DNA of 22,455 nt from TMED26 sp002694075 (GTDB lineage Bacteria; Pseudomonadota; Alphaproteobacteria; Thalassobaculales; Thalassobaculaceae): NCBI GenBank assembly GCA_036160575.1, contig JAYYDT010000065.1, positions 1-22,455 of the forward strand, read 5' to 3'. The position numbers and the translations under genes are program-made. Below are positions 14,254-21,455 of the stretch, piece by piece (position 1 is the stretch's first letter; each line of letters opens with the position of its first letter). The notes under the pieces are model-generated. The model did not search any database. It was given only the letters and a program-made list of their open reading frames with translations, and had not been told where the DNA came from.

Positions 14254-14939
14254 CCGGCCGGCGCCAGATCCATTTGGTGGCCCTGCTGGCGCTCGGCCTG
14301 GCGATCATTTGGGCCGCCCCGTCGCCGGCCACGACGGCCCAAACCGCCACCGCCAAAACCCTGACCTGGCAAGATCTGGTGCCGACCTCGGTCGATGCGC
14401 TTGTCGACCCCTTCGAACATCTCAGCGATGACCAGTTTTTCGATTTGCAGACTCTCGCCCGCTTGTCGGCCATGGGATTGGTGGTGGCGCGCGAGGTACA
14501 CACACCGGAAGGCGCCGAGATCGTCAAACGCATGACCGCCGCCGGCCTCGCGCCGTTCGCGCTGTTGGACCGTTTCATGGCCTTTGTCGCCGAGATCAAG
14601 GAAGTCAACGCCCAGACCGTCGGCGCGCTCGACGGGCAATTGGTGCGCTTGCCGGGCTTTGTTTTGCCGCTGACCGACAATGGCGCCGCCGGCGATGAGT
14701 TTTTACTGGTCCCCTATGTCGGCGCCTGCATCCACACGCCGCCGCCGCCGCCCAATCAAATGGTCCTGGTGGTGCCGGCCGGCGGCTACAAGGCCGAAAA
14801 TCTATTTGAACCGGTGTGGGTCACCGGCCGCCTGACCGCCACCGCCACCCGCCGCGATTTATTTCTGGTCGACGGCAGCCGCACTTTGGACATCGGCTAT
14901 CATTTGGCGACCGGCGCAATCACGGCCTACGATCCCTAA
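14250..14939 (+). CDS. DUF3299 domain-containing protein (exported)
   Basis: A 229-residue protein with an N-terminal signal sequence (IHLVALLALGLAIIWAA, cut likely near APSPAT) and a C-terminal DUF3299 domain, recognised by VRLPGFVLPL, then LLVPYVGACIHTPPPPPNQMV and a final strand region ending GYHLATGAITAYDP. The conserved Cys of GACIHTPPPPPNQ is intact. The family is periplasmic and of unknown function, often beside lipoprotein or ABC-transport genes. Here it is translationally coupled to the MOSC gene, an unusual hint of shared function that rests on position only. Its stop lies 24 bases from the convergent DUF4167 stop, with no clear terminator between. Confidence 0.9.
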   Translation: MTGRRQIHLVALLALGLAIIWAAPSPATTAQTATAKTLTWQDLVPTSVDALVDPFEHLSDDQFFDLQTLARLSAMGLVVAREVHTPEGAEIVKRMTAAGLAPFALLDRFMAFVAEIKEVNAQTVGALDGQLVRLPGFVLPLTDNGAAGDEFLLVPYVGACIHTPPPPPNQMVLVVPAGGYKAENLFEPVWVTGRLTATATRRDLFLVDGSRTLDIGYHLATGAITAYDP

Positions 14940-14963
14940 AGCGGCGTCGCCCGCGCCCGGGTG

Positions 14964-15533
14964 TCAATCGGCGGCGACCGGCTGATCGTCGGAACTCGAC
15001 GCCTCAGGGGCCTCGGCGGCCTCGGTCTCGTTCTTGGCGGCGCGCATGGTCCGTCGGCGGCGCGGTTTAGGGGCCGCTTCGGCATTGTCCTCGGCGACAG
15101 GCGGCGCGGCGACAAAAGCCGGCAATTGGTCGACCGGGTCCGGTGCCGCCTCGGGGGCCGCGGGCTCGGTGACCGGCGGCTTGTCGGCCACCGGCTGGGC
15201 GGCGGCGGCCGGGTCTTCGGCGGTCGGCGCGGCCTCGCCCTCGGCCGGACGTGCACCGCCTTGCGCGCGCTGCCGCTCGTCGCCATCGTCGCTGAATGAC
15301 TTCAGAATGCGGAAATAATGCTCAGCGTGCTGAAAGCAGCTCTCCGCCAGTACCCGGTCTCCGGACGCCGTCGCGTCGCGCGCCAAGGAGAGGTACTTCT
15401 CATAGACCTGATGGGCGTTACCGCGGATGCGCACATCCGGCCCATTGCTGTCGTAAGTATGATTCCGATTAGGTACGTGTGAGCGCCGATTGCCGCGACC
15501 ACGCCCACGTTTCACGTGTGGACCCTGTCTCAT
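14964..15533 (-). CDS. DUF4167 domain-containing protein
   Basis: A 189-residue protein whose N terminus is strongly basic (KRGRGRGNRRSH) and is followed by the DUF4167 core: HTYDSNGPDVRIRGNAHQVYEKYLSLARDA, SGDRVLAESCFQHAEHYFRIL. The remainder is a low-complexity acidic, Ala/Pro-rich tail, ending in another Arg-rich patch (KPRRRRTMRAAKNE). The family is characteristic of Alphaproteobacteria and regularly follows prmC. The basic ends suggest binding to RNA or ribosomes, which is inference. ATG at 15533 gives the family's usual beginning. It is separated from prmC by 192 bases with a candidate promoter, so it can be transcribed independently. Confidence 0.92.
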   Translation of the reverse strand: MRQGPHVKRGRGRGNRRSHVPNRNHTYDSNGPDVRIRGNAHQVYEKYLSLARDATASGDRVLAESCFQHAEHYFRILKSFSDDGDERQRAQGGARPAEGEAAPTAEDPAAAAQPVADKPPVTEPAAPEAAPDPVDQLPAFVAAPPVAEDNAEAAPKPRRRRTMRAAKNETEAAEAPEASSSDDQPVAAD

Positions 15534-15647
15534 GATGCTCTGCTTTTCTCATTTTGCCCGTGTCACGGCCTCGGCCGCGACGTCTTCGGTGCGCTTTGCC
15601 CCTCTCGGGCACTTTCCCTCACGCGCATTCCGGAGTAATGACTTATT

Positions 15648-15676
15648 GCATTAAGACGATGTTTCCGAGACGTCAA
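15648..15676 (-). promoter_or_regulatory. Candidate sigma-70-type promoter of the DUF4167 gene
   Basis: On the minus strand, TTGACG (15671-15676) and TAATGC (15648-15653) are separated by 17 bases. It lies in an AT-richer part of the 192-bp spacer after prmC and would give a leader of about 105 bases before the DUF4167 ATG. Confidence 0.5.
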
Positions 15677-15690
15677 GAGCGTTTTGATTC

Positions 15691-15706
15691 GAACAAGGTC
15701 TTGTTC
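15691..15706. promoter_or_regulatory. 16-bp inverted repeat between prmC and the DUF4167 promoter
   Basis: GAACAAGGTCTTGTTC has two perfect 7-base arms around a 2-base centre. It lies 20 bases after the prmC stop and 15 bases upstream of the candidate DUF4167 -35 box, a plausible operator position. The alternative RNA hairpin (5-base stem, 6-base loop) has no U-run, so a terminator is unlikely. Confidence 0.5.
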
Positions 15707-15725
15707 CGTTTGGGAAATAATGACC

Positions 15726-16598
15726 TTAACCGGCGCGCCGAAAAACCAGGCAACGCGCCCGCCCCCCGTAATCGTCGCGTAGCGCCACCCGCCGAAACCC
15801 GACCGCCGCCATGATGGCGGTAACCGCGGCCGCCTGCGCCGCGCCGATCTCGAACACCACCGGCCGATCACCGAGGCGGGCGGCCCATGGCGGCGCCGCC
15901 AACTGGCCGGCGATGACGCGATAGGCGTCCAAACCGTCGGGGCCGCCGTCCAGCGCCCCGCGCGGGTCATGATCCCGCACCTCGGGCGCCAAGCCAGCGA
16001 TCTCACCGGCGGCGATATAGGGAGGATTGGCGACCAGTACGTCAATGCTGTCGGTGATCCGCGCCGCGCAATCGGCCAGCCAGTCACTTTGATGGAAGCG
16101 CGCGCGGGGGGCCAGGCCGAGGGCGTCGGCGTTGGTCCGCGCCACCGCCAAGGTCGCCGCCGACCGGTCGACACCATGGCCGCGGGCTTCGGGCCATTCA
16201 TGCAATAGCGCCAGCAAAAGACAGCCACTGCCGGTGCCGAGGTCGACCACGGTGCGCGGCGGCCTGTCCGCGAACAGGGCGAGGGTGGTTTCAACCACCA
16301 CCTCGCTGTCCGGCCGTGGGTCCAGAACCGCCGGCGACAGGACGAAGGGTAAGCTCCAGAACTCGCGTCGCCCGAGAATGCGGGCCACCGGCTCGCCGGC
16401 CAGGCGGCGGGCCAACAACGCCTCGCTGGTCGCCACCTCGGCCGGGGTCAGGGGTTGCTCGCGCCGGGCCAGAACCGCCCCGCCATCGTCCAAGCCAAGG
16501 GCGTGGCCCACCAAGAGCCGCGCGTCGAGGGCCGGTGTCGGCAGCTCGGCGGCGGTCAGGCGGGCCGCCAATTGGCGCGTCAACTCTTTGACCCGCAT
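15726..16598 (-). CDS. prmC: Peptide chain release factor N5-glutamine methyltransferase PrmC
   Basis: A 290-residue SAM-dependent methyltransferase that modifies the glutamine of the GGQ motif in release factors RF1 and RF2. The N-terminal helical release-factor-binding domain (1-90) is followed by motif I VVDLGTGSGC (117-126) and the diagnostic NPPY (191-194) that holds the substrate glutamine. The normal family PEDS-like segment reads LDPRPDSEVVVE. It follows prfA with a TGATG overlap (16596-16600), so the enzyme and its substrate RF1 are made from coupled translation. The length and both domains are complete. Confidence 0.96.
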   Translation of the reverse strand: MRVKELTRQLAARLTAAELPTPALDARLLVGHALGLDDGGAVLARREQPLTPAEVATSEALLARRLAGEPVARILGRREFWSLPFVLSPAVLDPRPDSEVVVETTLALFADRPPRTVVDLGTGSGCLLLALLHEWPEARGHGVDRSAATLAVARTNADALGLAPRARFHQSDWLADCAARITDSIDVLVANPPYIAAGEIAGLAPEVRDHDPRGALDGGPDGLDAYRVIAGQLAAPPWAARLGDRPVVFEIGAAQAAAVTAIMAAVGFRRVALRDDYGGRARCLVFRRAG

Positions 16599-17674
16599 CA
16601 GGCGATGGCCGCCAAACGCGCCGCCTGATCCTCCGCCGTCAAGGCGTCGATGATTTCATCGAGAGCCTCGCCGGCGATCACCCGCTCGATCTTGTAGAGC
16701 GTCAAATTGATGCGATGGTCGGTGATCCGACCTTGCGGAAAGTTATAGGTGCGCACCCGTTCCGAGCGGTCGCCCGAGCCGACTTGACCGCGGCGATCAG
16801 CGGCGCGCGCCTCATGCTGGCGCGAGCGCTCGAGGTCGAATAGGCGGGCGCGCAGGATCCGCATCGCTTTGGCGCGGTTTTTATGCTGCGATTTCTCATC
16901 CTGCTGAGTCACCACCAGGCCGGTCGGCAGATGGGTGATGCGCACCGCGCTGTCGGTGGTATTGACCGATTGGCCGCCGGGCCCGCTGGCGCGATAGACA
17001 TCGATACGCAGGTCGCGCTCGTCGACGGCGATGTCGATCTCGGCCGCCTCCGGCAGCACCGCCACGGTCGCCGCCGAGGTGTGAATCCGGCCGCCGGACT
17101 CCGTCGCCGGCACCCGCTGCACCCGGTGGACGCCGGATTCGAACTTCAAGCGGGCGAAAACATCGGCGCCGGCGATCGAGGCGATGGCTTCCTTGTAACC
17201 GCCGATCGGGGTTTCCGAGACTTCCATCACCTCGAACCGCCAGCCGTGCGCCGCGGCGTAGCGTTGATACATTTGAAACAAATCGGCCGCGAACAAGGCG
17301 GCCTCGTCGCCGCCGGTGCCGGCCCGCACCTCCAAAATCGCGTTGCGGGCATCGGCCTCGTCGCGCGGTAGTAAAAGGATTTGCAGGGCCCGCTCGATCT
17401 CCGGCAAGCGGCCCGCCAAGTCGCGCTCCTCCTGCTCGGCCATCTGGCGCATGTCGGCGTCAAGTCCGCTGTCGGCGAGCAGCGCGCGGACATCGGCCAA
17501 TTCGGCGCGCGCCTGATCCCACTCGGCCGCTTTGGCGGCGACATCGCTGAGCTCGGCCAATTCCTTGGACAATTTTTGGAAGACGTCGGAAGACAACCCG
17601 CCGGGCTCGGACAGCAGGGCCTGCAATTCCTTGTTGCGAGCCTGTACCTTTTGCAGATTGGCTTCCAAGCTCAC
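16598..17674 (-). CDS. prfA: Peptide chain release factor 1 (RF1)
   Basis: A 358-residue class I release factor reading UAA and UAG. The codon-recognition tripeptide is PAT (189-191, in HRVQRVPATESGGRIHTSAA), which identifies RF1 rather than RF2, and the catalytic GGQ is at 233-235 (SGPGGQSVNTTDSAVRI). The N-terminal coiled-coil domain and the C-terminal NFPQGRITDHRINLT segment are complete. It starts with GTG at 17674, overlapping the hemA stop as GTGA, so translation is coupled to hemA. The downstream overlap is with prmC. Confidence 0.97.
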   Translation of the reverse strand: MSLEANLQKVQARNKELQALLSEPGGLSSDVFQKLSKELAELSDVAAKAAEWDQARAELADVRALLADSGLDADMRQMAEQEERDLAGRLPEIERALQILLLPRDEADARNAILEVRAGTGGDEAALFAADLFQMYQRYAAAHGWRFEVMEVSETPIGGYKEAIASIAGADVFARLKFESGVHRVQRVPATESGGRIHTSAATVAVLPEAAEIDIAVDERDLRIDVYRASGPGGQSVNTTDSAVRITHLPTGLVVTQQDEKSQHKNRAKAMRILRARLFDLERSRQHEARAADRRGQVGSGDRSERVRTYNFPQGRITDHRINLTLYKIERVIAGEALDEIIDALTAEDQAARLAAIA

Positions 17675-18948
17675 CGCTCACCCCCTTCGTCATCACCTAA
17701 ATCGAATAACCGCCGAAGCGCCTGGCGGGTCGCGGCGTCGGCCGCCGGCGCGCCGGTCATATCGCGCAAATTGGTCAATGGCGCGTGCAGCAAGCGGTTG
17801 ACCAAAAGCTGAGTGGCGCGGGCGGCGTCGACTTTTGAATCCTGCGCCAGAATATCATCGCGAATGGCTTGAAAGCGAGCTTGCAGCGCGCGCGCCTCGG
17901 GCAGCGCGCGGCGGCCATCCAGCCATCCGCAAAAGCGATCAACCGCCGCCGTCACCATCTCCGCCGCCGCCACCGCCGCCGCCGCGCGCGCCGCGCGCGC
18001 TTCGGCGGCGCCGTCCTCCAGATCGTCCAAGGTGAACACAAAAACATCCTCTAGCCGATTGACCGCCGGATGTAGATCGGATGGCACGGCCAAATCGGAA
18101 ATCATTACCGGCCGGCGCCGTCGCCGACGAAGCACCGCCTCGATCATCTCGGCGTTTAGCGCGTAACCGCCATCGCCAAGTGCCGCCAGCACAATATCGC
18201 CGCGTACCAAATGGCCGCCAAGGTCGGCGAAATCGCCATGGTGGCCACCCAGTTGACGAGCCATGGCGCGGGCCCGCCGGGGATGGGGGTCGAGCACGCA
18301 CAGATCGGCCAAGCCGGCGCGTCGCAGATCCTCGCTTAATACCGCGCCGGCCTCACCGCCGCCGAGCATGAGGCCGGCGCAATTGGCCAGATCACCATGC
18401 AGGGCCCGACAGCGCGCCACCGCGGTGGTCCCCAGGCTGGTCGCGCCGGCGCCGATGGCGGTCTCGTGGCGGACCGCCTTGGCGGTCCGGAAAGCGGCTT
18501 GGAAAACCTGATCGACGAGGCCGCGCGCCAGCCCATGGGCGCGGGCATGGCCATGGCAGGCCTTGACCTGGCCTAGAACCTGGCTTTCGCCGACGACCTG
18601 GCTGTCGAGGGCGGCGGCGACGCGAAACACATGCTCAACCGCCGCCCGGCCCTGGCGGCGGCGCAGATAGGGCGCCACCTGATCGGCCGGCAAATCGCCG
18701 GCGGCGGCCAAGGTCGAGGCCACCAAAGCGGTGGCGTCGGCCGTCGACGGCACGGTCATACTGACCTCGATGCGGTCACAGGTGCTGACCACCACGCCGG
18801 CGTCGGCGCCGCCGGCGGCCAGCGCGGTCAGCGCCGCCGGCACCTCGCGATCATCGACAAACAGATGGTGACGCAAATCGTCCGGACAGGCCCGAAAATC
18901 GAGGCCGATGACCGTGAAATCTTCCAAAAAGGGCGCGTCCTCGACCAT
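17671..18948 (-). CDS. hemA: Glutamyl-tRNA reductase (C5 pathway of haem synthesis)
   Basis: A 425-residue protein that reduces Glu-tRNA(Glu) to glutamate-1-semialdehyde. It aligns with E. coli GluTR throughout: the catalytic Cys57 in VVVSTCDRIEV (the usual motif is STCNR, so Asn is replaced by Asp), ALDSQVVGESQVLGQVK, ETAIGAGATSLG, the NADPH-site GGGEAG, DLAVPSDLHPAV, and the C-terminal dimerisation helices with LVNRLLHAPLTNLR. ATG at 18948 leaves 13 bases after the hisS stop; codons further upstream in the frame overlap hisS and are rejected. This is noteworthy because alphaproteobacteria usually make 5-aminolevulinate with ALA synthase, which confusingly is also named HemA. Confidence 0.95.
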   Translation of the reverse strand: MVEDAPFLEDFTVIGLDFRACPDDLRHHLFVDDREVPAALTALAAGGADAGVVVSTCDRIEVSMTVPSTADATALVASTLAAAGDLPADQVAPYLRRRQGRAAVEHVFRVAAALDSQVVGESQVLGQVKACHGHARAHGLARGLVDQVFQAAFRTAKAVRHETAIGAGATSLGTTAVARCRALHGDLANCAGLMLGGGEAGAVLSEDLRRAGLADLCVLDPHPRRARAMARQLGGHHGDFADLGGHLVRGDIVLAALGDGGYALNAEMIEAVLRRRRRRPVMISDLAVPSDLHPAVNRLEDVFVFTLDDLEDGAAEARAARAAAAVAAAEMVTAAVDRFCGWLDGRRALPEARALQARFQAIRDDILAQDSKVDAARATQLLVNRLLHAPLTNLRDMTGAPAADAATRQALRRLFDLGDDEGGER

Positions 18949-18961
18949 GGTCGCGCCCGCC

Positions 18962-20206
18962 TTAAGCGAACCGCGCCAAGGCGTCCTCCAGGCGGTCGAG
19001 GGCGACTTCCTCTTGCGCGCCGGCGTCCAGATCGCGGACCGCCGCGACGCCCCTTTGGAGTTCATCGTCGCCCAAAATAACGGCCGCCCGGGCGTTGAGC
19101 TTGTCAGCGCGTTTCAGGCGTTTGCCCATATTGCCGCTGAAACCCAATTCAATCGTCAAGCCGCGCCGGCGCAGATCTTGAGCCAGGGCAAGGGCCCGCC
19201 GCTCGGCCGGCGCCCCCAAGGGGACGATGGCGATGGGCCGCGCCGGCGGCGGCATGTCCGCCAGCAACATGGCCAAGCGCTCGATCCCGGCGGCCCAGCC
19301 GACGCCCGGTGTCGGCGGCCCGCCCATGGTCGCGATCAAGCCGTCGTAACGCCCACCGGCCATCACCGTGCCCTGGGCACCCAAGGCGTCGGTGACAAAC
19401 TCAAAGGCCGAGTGGCAGTAGTAATCGAGGCCGCGCACCAGTCGAGGGTCCAGGTGAATGGCGATCCCAAGGGCCGTCAAACCGTCTTTCACATCCTCGA
19501 AAAAGCGCCGCGAGGCGTCGTTGAGAAAATCGCCAAACGCCGGCGCGTCGGCCACCACCGCGCGGTCGCCGTCATCCTTGGAATCCAGGATACGCAGGGG
19601 GTTGACCGTCAACCGGCGCAGGCTGTCCTGGGACAAGGCGCCGCGGTGCCCGTCGAAATAAGCGACCAGGGCGGCGCGGTAAGCCAGCCGGCTTTCCTGG
19701 TCGCCCAAGGTGTTCAGGTGCAGGGTGGTTTTATCCAAAATCCCCAAGGCGTCGAGGATTTGCGCGCCCATCGCGATCACCTCGACATCGCCAAGCGGGC
19801 CCGGCACGCCGATTAACTCGGCGCCGATCTGGTGAAACTGGCGCTGGCGACCCTTTTGCGGGCGCTCATAACGAAACATCGGCCCTTGATAAAAGAACTT
19901 CAGCGGCACCGCCTGTTGCAGGCCGCCGGAGATGACCGCGCGGGCAACCCCGGCGGTACCTTCCGGGCGCAAGGTGACGCCATCGCCGCCGCGGTCGGCG
20001 AAGGTGTACATCTCCTTGGCGACGACATCCGAGCTTTCGCCCAAGGTGCGCTGAAACACCTCGGTCATCTCGAAAATCGGCGTGACGATTTCACCGTAGC
20101 CATGGCGGCCGGCGACAGCCAAGGCGGTTTCCACCACATGGCGATGGCGGCGCGCCTCTTCCGGCAGAACATCATGGGTGCCCCGAAGGGGCTGCAGTTT
20201 AGACAC
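18962..20206 (-). CDS. hisS: Histidyl-tRNA synthetase
   Basis: A 414-residue class II synthetase charging tRNA-His. It begins KLQPLRGTHDVLPEE, as in the family, then TLRPEGT (78-84), motif 2 FRYERPQKGRQRQFHQIGAE (111-130) and the histidine-binding LVRGLDYY (256-263). The C-terminal anticodon-binding domain (about 320-414) ends in a short acidic stretch. GTG at 20206 is preferred to the adjoining TTG at 20209 because of the spacing from AAAGG. It lies 15 bases after ispG and 13 bases before hemA, consistent with one transcript. Confidence 0.97.
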   Translation of the reverse strand: MSKLQPLRGTHDVLPEEARRHRHVVETALAVAGRHGYGEIVTPIFEMTEVFQRTLGESSDVVAKEMYTFADRGGDGVTLRPEGTAGVARAVISGGLQQAVPLKFFYQGPMFRYERPQKGRQRQFHQIGAELIGVPGPLGDVEVIAMGAQILDALGILDKTTLHLNTLGDQESRLAYRAALVAYFDGHRGALSQDSLRRLTVNPLRILDSKDDGDRAVVADAPAFGDFLNDASRRFFEDVKDGLTALGIAIHLDPRLVRGLDYYCHSAFEFVTDALGAQGTVMAGGRYDGLIATMGGPPTPGVGWAAGIERLAMLLADMPPPARPIAIVPLGAPAERRALALAQDLRRRGLTIELGFSGNMGKRLKRADKLNARAAVILGDDELQRGVAAVRDLDAGAQEEVALDRLEDALARFA

Positions 20207-20221
20207 CAACCGAGCCTTTCC

Positions 20222-21340
20222 TTAGGACGCCGCGGCGGCCGCGTCCGCCGCTTCAATTTCGGCCGCCTTTTGTTCAATCAGCGCGACCAAATGGTCGACC
20301 ACATCGGCGTTTTGCAGGCGGTGGTCAGGGAGGCCGGCGAGGTAGACCTGATGGGTGCCGTTGCCGCCGCCGGTCAGGCCGATATCGGTTTCGCGCGCCT
20401 CGCCCGGGCCGTTGACCACACAGCCGATCACCGACACTGTCATCGGCGTGGTGATATGGGCCAGGCGTTGTTCCAGCACCTCGACGGTTTTGATCACGTC
20501 GAATTGCTGACGCGCGCAAGATGGGCAGGAAATCACGTTGACGCCGCGATGGCGCAGGCCGAGGGCCTTCAAGATATCGAAACCGGCGCGTACTTCCTCG
20601 ATCGGATCGGCCGACAGGGAAACGCGAATGGTGTCACCGATCCCGGCCCACAGCAGGGCCCCCATGCCAATCGACGATTTGACCGTGCCGATACGCAGGC
20701 CACCAGCCTCGGTGATCCCGAGATGCAGCGGATAGTCACAGGACTCGGCCAGACCGTGATAGGCGGCGACCGCCAAAAACACATCGGAGGCCTTGACGCT
20801 GATTTTGACCTCGTGAAAGTCATGATCTTGCAGCAAGCGCAGATGGTTGAGGGCGCTTTCAACCATCGCCGCCGGGCAGGGCTCGCCGTATTTTTCCAAG
20901 AGGTCGCGCTCCAAACTGCCGGCGTTGACCCCGATGCGAATGGCGCACCCATGGTCCTTGGCCGCTTGCACGACCTCGCGTACCCGGTCGGCGCTGCCGA
21001 TGTTGCCAGGGTTGATACGCAGGCAGGCGGCGCCGGCGGCGGCCGCCTCGAGGGCGCGCTTGTAATGGAAATGGATGTCGGCGACCAACGGCACCCGTGC
21101 CGCGCGGACGATCTGTTTGAGGGCGGCGGTGGACTCGGTGTCGGGACAGGACACCCGCACAATGTCGGCGCCGGCATCGGTGGCGGCATGGATTTGGTTG
21201 AGCGTCGCGCGGACATCGGCGGTGACCGTGTTGGTCATGGTCTGCACGGCAATTGGCGCCTCGCCGCCGATGGCGACCCCACCCACATGAATCTGACGGG
21301 CGCGGCGACGGGCGATGTCACGCCAGGGACGTATGCTCAT
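20222..21340 (-). CDS. ispG: 4-hydroxy-3-methylbut-2-enyl-diphosphate synthase IspG
   Basis: A 372-residue enzyme of the MEP isoprenoid pathway that converts the cyclic diphosphate MEcPP to HMBPP. The N-terminal TIM barrel opens with VGGVAIGGEAPIAVQTMTNT and contains DIHFHY and RINPGNIG. The C-terminal 4Fe-4S domain has all three cluster cysteines (Cys272, Cys275 in SCPSCAR, and Cys307 in GCVVNGPGE) and the fourth ligand Glu314. The tail is Ala-rich. ATG at 21340 has GAGAGGG just upstream. It follows rodZ on the same strand after 115 bases and precedes hisS. Confidence 0.97.
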   Translation of the reverse strand: MSIRPWRDIARRRARQIHVGGVAIGGEAPIAVQTMTNTVTADVRATLNQIHAATDAGADIVRVSCPDTESTAALKQIVRAARVPLVADIHFHYKRALEAAAAGAACLRINPGNIGSADRVREVVQAAKDHGCAIRIGVNAGSLERDLLEKYGEPCPAAMVESALNHLRLLQDHDFHEVKISVKASDVFLAVAAYHGLAESCDYPLHLGITEAGGLRIGTVKSSIGMGALLWAGIGDTIRVSLSADPIEEVRAGFDILKALGLRHRGVNVISCPSCARQQFDVIKTVEVLEQRLAHITTPMTVSVIGCVVNGPGEARETDIGLTGGGNGTHQVYLAGLPDHRLQNADVVDHLVALIEQKAAEIEAADAAAAAS

Positions 21341-21400
21341 GGGACCCTCTCGCAGCTTGCGGCGGTTGCCGGGGCCGCTGACAGTGCCCGGCGCGCGTCC

Positions 21401-21429
21401 GTTATACAGGACCTAGCGGCGGCACGAAA
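21401..21429 (-). promoter_or_regulatory. Candidate promoter of ispG
   Basis: In the 115-bp gap between rodZ and ispG, the minus strand has TATAAC (21401-21406), a good -10 in otherwise GC-rich DNA. The -35 match is weak (TTTCGT at 21424-21429, 17-base spacer). It could give ispG-hisS-hemA-prfA-prmC a promoter of their own, with about 55 bases of leader. Confidence 0.35.
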
Positions 21430-21455
21430 ACCGCTTTCGCACGGCCCGCCGGCAA

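Noticed and set aside
15691..15706. LexA/SOS box
   Set aside because: The alphaproteobacterial LexA box is a direct repeat GTTC-N7-GTTC, while this is an inverted GAAC...GTTC with 8 bases between, and the neighbouring genes are not SOS genes.
15694..15725. Rho-independent terminator after prmC
   Set aside because: The only hairpin has a 5-7-base stem and no following T-run on the minus strand.
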